Shown here: positions 6,030 to 7,498 of the stretch, one piece after another
Position numbering within the stretch: the stretch's first letter is position 1
How the letters are laid out: every line of letters starts with the position of its first letter
Source: Paludibacteraceae bacterium
GTDB lineage: Bacteria; Bacteroidota; Bacteroidia; Bacteroidales; Paludibacteraceae
Assembly (NCBI GenBank): GCA_017550055.1
Contig: JAFYMM010000250.1
Coordinates: 1 to 7,498, forward strand
DNA: 7,498 bases
Direction: 5' to 3'
The notes under the pieces: model-generated
Databases searched by the model: none
What the model saw: only the letters and a program-made list of their open reading frames with translations
Told to the model about the DNA's origin: nothing
Translations under genes and position numbers: made by a program

Positions 6030-6641
6030 CTATTCCTCAACTTTCAATACCCATTTAAAGTTCGGAGCATACAGCCAACCAATATCCTGCATATATCTGA
6101 TAAGGCTTTCGTGAAATTTCAACGGACCAATTATCGTTGGCTCTGGCAATTTCGGGAAAGCATACTCTTTTCTATACGATATCACCCATTCTCCATCCTC
6201 TTTGTATAGATACATTCCATTCAAAGCCAAAGCAATTCGTCCATTCTCAAAAGTATATGCCGACCACAACTTGAATTCATTATAGTCAGCCTTCCATGCA
6301 ATCAACGCAGGCTTTTCTTTAGTTGCATTAGGATACTTCTTCATCAAGTTTTTAATCTTCTCATGTCTGGCAAAATATCTACTATGCAACACAACAGTAC
6401 CATTCGTCGGCACAGTACACAAAATCTGCTGTATAGTTGTCTCAGGAGACAAAGGCCATCCAAAAGCACAGATACACAAATTTATAGAATAAAGACTACA
6501 CTTTTCATACAAATTTAAGTCCCCACCCTTTTTCACTCTAAGATAACACTCTTGTTGTATATCACTCGTCACCCAATACACCACATTCGATGCAATCAGC
6601 ACAATAACAACAAGAAATCCAATTAAAATTTTTCTTTTCAT
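6030..6641 (-). CDS. Membrane-anchored protein of unknown function
   Basis: A 203-residue protein with a basic start (MKRK) and one hydrophobic segment (about 5-24). The rest should lie in the periplasm, either anchored or after signal cleavage. The soluble part has five Cys in its first half (32, 48, 56, 58, 75), enough for disulphides outside the cytosol. Its second half is rich in aromatic residues (for example WSAYTFENGRIALALNGMYLY at 126-146). I recognise no domain or catalytic motif. The gene is 57 bases downstream of the 43-residue ORF, and a fragment of an M23 gene lies in that spacer. The next gene follows after 2 bases. A binding, chaperone or immunity-like partner of a neighbouring hydrolase is possible, but nothing in the sequence proves it. 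Confidence 0.8.
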   Translation of the reverse strand: MKRKILIGFLVVIVLIASNVVYWVTSDIQQECYLRVKKGGDLNLYEKCSLYSINLCICAFGWPLSPETTIQQILCTVPTNGTVVLHSRYFARHEKIKNLMKKYPNATKEKPALIAWKADYNEFKLWSAYTFENGRIALALNGMYLYKEDGEWVISYRKEYAFPKLPEPTIIGPLKFHESLIRYMQDIGWLYAPNFKWVLKVEE

Positions 6642-6660
6642 ACTCTAATAATTTAAATAT

Positions 6661-6720
6661 TTACTTTTCCAAACAATCAATCGGATTCAAATATATATTT
6701 ATTTTAAATCCTCTTCTGCT
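6661..6720 (-). pseudogene. Orphan 3' end of an M23 peptidase gene
   Basis: In the minus-strand frame ending with TAA at 6663-6661, the codons read GFKINIYLNPIDCLEK before the stop. The intact M23 gene at the right edge ends GWKKMFYLNPIDYLEKAK. Ten of the 16 aligned residues are identical, including an unbroken YLNPID, and a Ser three residues further upstream also matches. The frame is closed by TGA at 6723-6721, so only a tail of about 20 codons remains, without any catalytic part. At the DNA level 26 of 28 bases match (6666-6693 against 7241-7268). It overlaps the end of the 43-residue ORF in a different frame. It is best read as the remnant of a second M23 gene or a partial duplication. 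Confidence 0.65.
6666..6693. repeat. Direct repeat, copy A (inside the M23 remnant)
   Basis: A 28-base stretch matching 7241-7268 in the same orientation with two C/T differences. The last 19 bases, AATCAATCGGATTCAAATA (6675-6693), are identical. The copies are 575 bases apart and bracket the DUF1810 gene and the 43-residue ORF. Confidence 0.8.
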
Positions 6721-6830
6721 TCATCTAAAAAATCATTAACTTTTTTGCGTAATAATTGAATTACTTGTTTTGCTTCTTCTTCAGTGCTAGGATATTTTAT
6801 CGACGAACACAAATCTAAAGCAAAAGCCAT
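6699..6830 (-). CDS. 43-residue ORF, helical, of unknown function
   Basis: A short frame from ATG at 6830 to TAA at 6699, starting MAFALDLCSSIKYPSTEEE and ending in a charged run, RKKVNDFLDEAEEDLK, that should form an amphipathic helix. It begins 10 bases after the DUF1810 stop codon, in step with the tight packing of the run. No known family is recognised. The frame stays open ten codons upstream of the ATG (reading LNIVGYEYTF, overlapping the DUF1810 end) back to a stop, so it could be the surviving tail of a longer gene. Its last codons overlap the M23 remnant in another frame, so its current end may have been created by a rearrangement. Confidence 0.5.
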   Translation of the reverse strand: MAFALDLCSSIKYPSTEEEAKQVIQLLRKKVNDFLDEAEEDLK

Positions 6831-6840
6831 AAAAGTATAT

Positions 6841-7227
6841 TCATATCCAACAATGTTTAATTAATAATTGTTTAATTCGTATATCATCCCAAACTGAATT
6901 CATCAAAAGCAACGAAGCACGTATTTTAATAGCATCACGCCCAAATATTTCATGTATCGATTTATTTGAATCAAGAATAGCTTGGCAACAATTCAAATAT
7001 CGAGTTCTGAGCATCTCATCTTGCATATAAGCCATAGCCTCTTCTCTGCTTTTTATTTCGTAGAATTTAGTCACTTTGCTTTGACCCAAACCCGTAAATT
7101 GAGGGAATATATACCTTATCCAACAATGAATTCTCAAATACCCTTGACTAATCTCTTCAATCGATTTCTCATAAACTGTCAATCCCGAAATTGTCAAATT
7201 ATTCTGTGCTTCCAAAAATCTCTTCAT
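6841..7227 (-). CDS. DUF1810 family protein, divergent
   Basis: A 128-residue soluble protein that matches the DUF1810 family (PF08837), whose biochemical role is not established. The recognisable core is FLEAQ (4-8), YIFPQFTGLGQS (39-50), an EA-x-AYMQ stretch (63-69) and HEIFGRDAIKIRASL (92-106). Two departures stand out. The family's usual SHWMWYIFPQ reads IHCWIRYIFPQ, and the common K-x-x-SSMTLF reads KIRASLLLM. The C-terminus is also somewhat shorter than usual, ending KHCWI. It may be an altered or decaying member, or belong to a separate subgroup. The start codon lies 2 bases after the stop of the M23 gene, so the two are translationally linked. Confidence 0.75.
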   Translation of the reverse strand: MKRFLEAQNNLTISGLTVYEKSIEEISQGYLRIHCWIRYIFPQFTGLGQSKVTKFYEIKSREEAMAYMQDEMLRTRYLNCCQAILDSNKSIHEIFGRDAIKIRASLLLMNSVWDDIRIKQLLIKHCWI

Positions 7228-7229
7228 AA

Positions 7230-7498
7230 CTATTTCGCTTTTTCTAAATAATCAATCGGATTCAAATAAAACATTTTCTTCCATCCATCCGTAGAAGTAT
7301 CAATTCGCCACGGATAAGGAACAAAAGTAAATATAGTAAAATGTAAGTGAGCAGGCGTCTTTGCTGCACTCCCAGTATTTCCCACTTTACCTATCAACGT
7401 ATTATGTGTCACAATATTGCCCTCTTTCACAAGAATTTCATCCAAATGAGCATAATAATACACTCTCCACTTCGGGCCCAACACCGTAACATAATTCC
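7230..7498 (-). CDS. M23 (LytM-type) metallopeptidase, C-terminal part only
   Basis: The 3' end of a gene that enters from beyond the right edge; the window holds 88 complete codons and the stop (TAG). M23 peptidases are zinc enzymes that cut peptide cross-links in peptidoglycan; some family members are inactive regulators. The visible part starts NYVTVLGPKW and contains YYAHLDEI, the KEGNIV...IGKVGNTGSA turn typical of the fold, and the HLH zinc motif (codons at 7349-7341) in TPAHLHFTIF. The tail after it, VPYPWRIDTSTDGWKKMFYL, ends in LNPIDYLEKAK. The first HxxxD zinc motif and any signal peptide or binding domain lie outside the window. GTG at 7484 is not the start, as the frame stays open to the edge. 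It heads the leftward run, 2 bases before the DUF1810 gene. Confidence 0.88.
   Translation of the reverse strand, partial: NYVTVLGPKWRVYYYAHLDEILVKEGNIVTHNTLIGKVGNTGSAAKTPAHLHFTIFTFVPYPWRIDTSTDGWKKMFYLNPIDYLEKAK
7241..7268. repeat. Direct repeat, copy B (inside the M23 gene 3' end)
   Basis: Partner of 6666-6693, with 26 of 28 bases identical and the same orientation. It codes for the YLNPIDYLE part of the intact M23 gene and is presumably the source or sister of copy A. Confidence 0.8.

Noticed and set aside
6982..7251. Plus-strand 89-codon frame opposite DUF1810
   Set aside because: It is antisense to a gene with recognisable family motifs and has no motif of its own.

Overview
The window looks like the chromosome of a member of the Bacteroidetes, most likely the order Bacteroidales. 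The phosphoglycerate kinase reads like Bacteroides-type PGKs from end to end. HisG is the long form with a C-terminal regulatory domain. There are no Shine-Dalgarno sites of note, and several intergenic stretches carry the Bacteroidetes promoter pattern (-7 TAnnTTTG, with TTTG about 19-20 bases upstream). The DNA is AT-rich. Genus cannot be fixed from the sequence alone.

Layout. Positions 1-754 hold no recognisable gene. This stretch contains a textbook Bacteroidetes promoter that fires leftward (433-463), nine head-to-tail copies of an 11-bp AT-rich unit (505-603), a 7-bp tandem array (631-679) and the pgk terminator (693-728). A leftward housekeeping pair follows, hisG then pgk (2918 to 755), driven by a clear promoter at 2989-3020. 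Next comes a tiny acidic Val/Glu/Ala lipoprotein gene, also leftward, with its own promoter and terminator. tldD runs rightward from 3441 and ends at a terminator that should work in both directions (4867-4910).

From 4924 to the right edge lies a tight leftward run of six genes. In transcription order they are: the 3' end of an M23 (LytM-type) peptidase gene that enters from beyond the window, a divergent DUF1810 protein, a 43-residue ORF, an anchored 203-residue protein of unknown function, a four-helix membrane protein of unknown function, and a YiiX-type permuted papain-like amidase. Gaps are as small as 2 bases. The run starts and ends with genes of cell-wall-hydrolase type, and the proteins between are small and hard to place.

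The most informative oddity is inside that run. The last 16-18 codons of an M23 gene occur a second time, about 575 bases downstream of the intact 3' end, as an orphan fragment (6661-6720) overlapping the 43-residue ORF in another frame. This points to a past duplication or cassette replacement at the locus. The best candidates for something undescribed are this M23-linked cassette run, the helically phased 11-bp array, and the strong promoter with no evident gene. None of these can be proved from the sequence alone.
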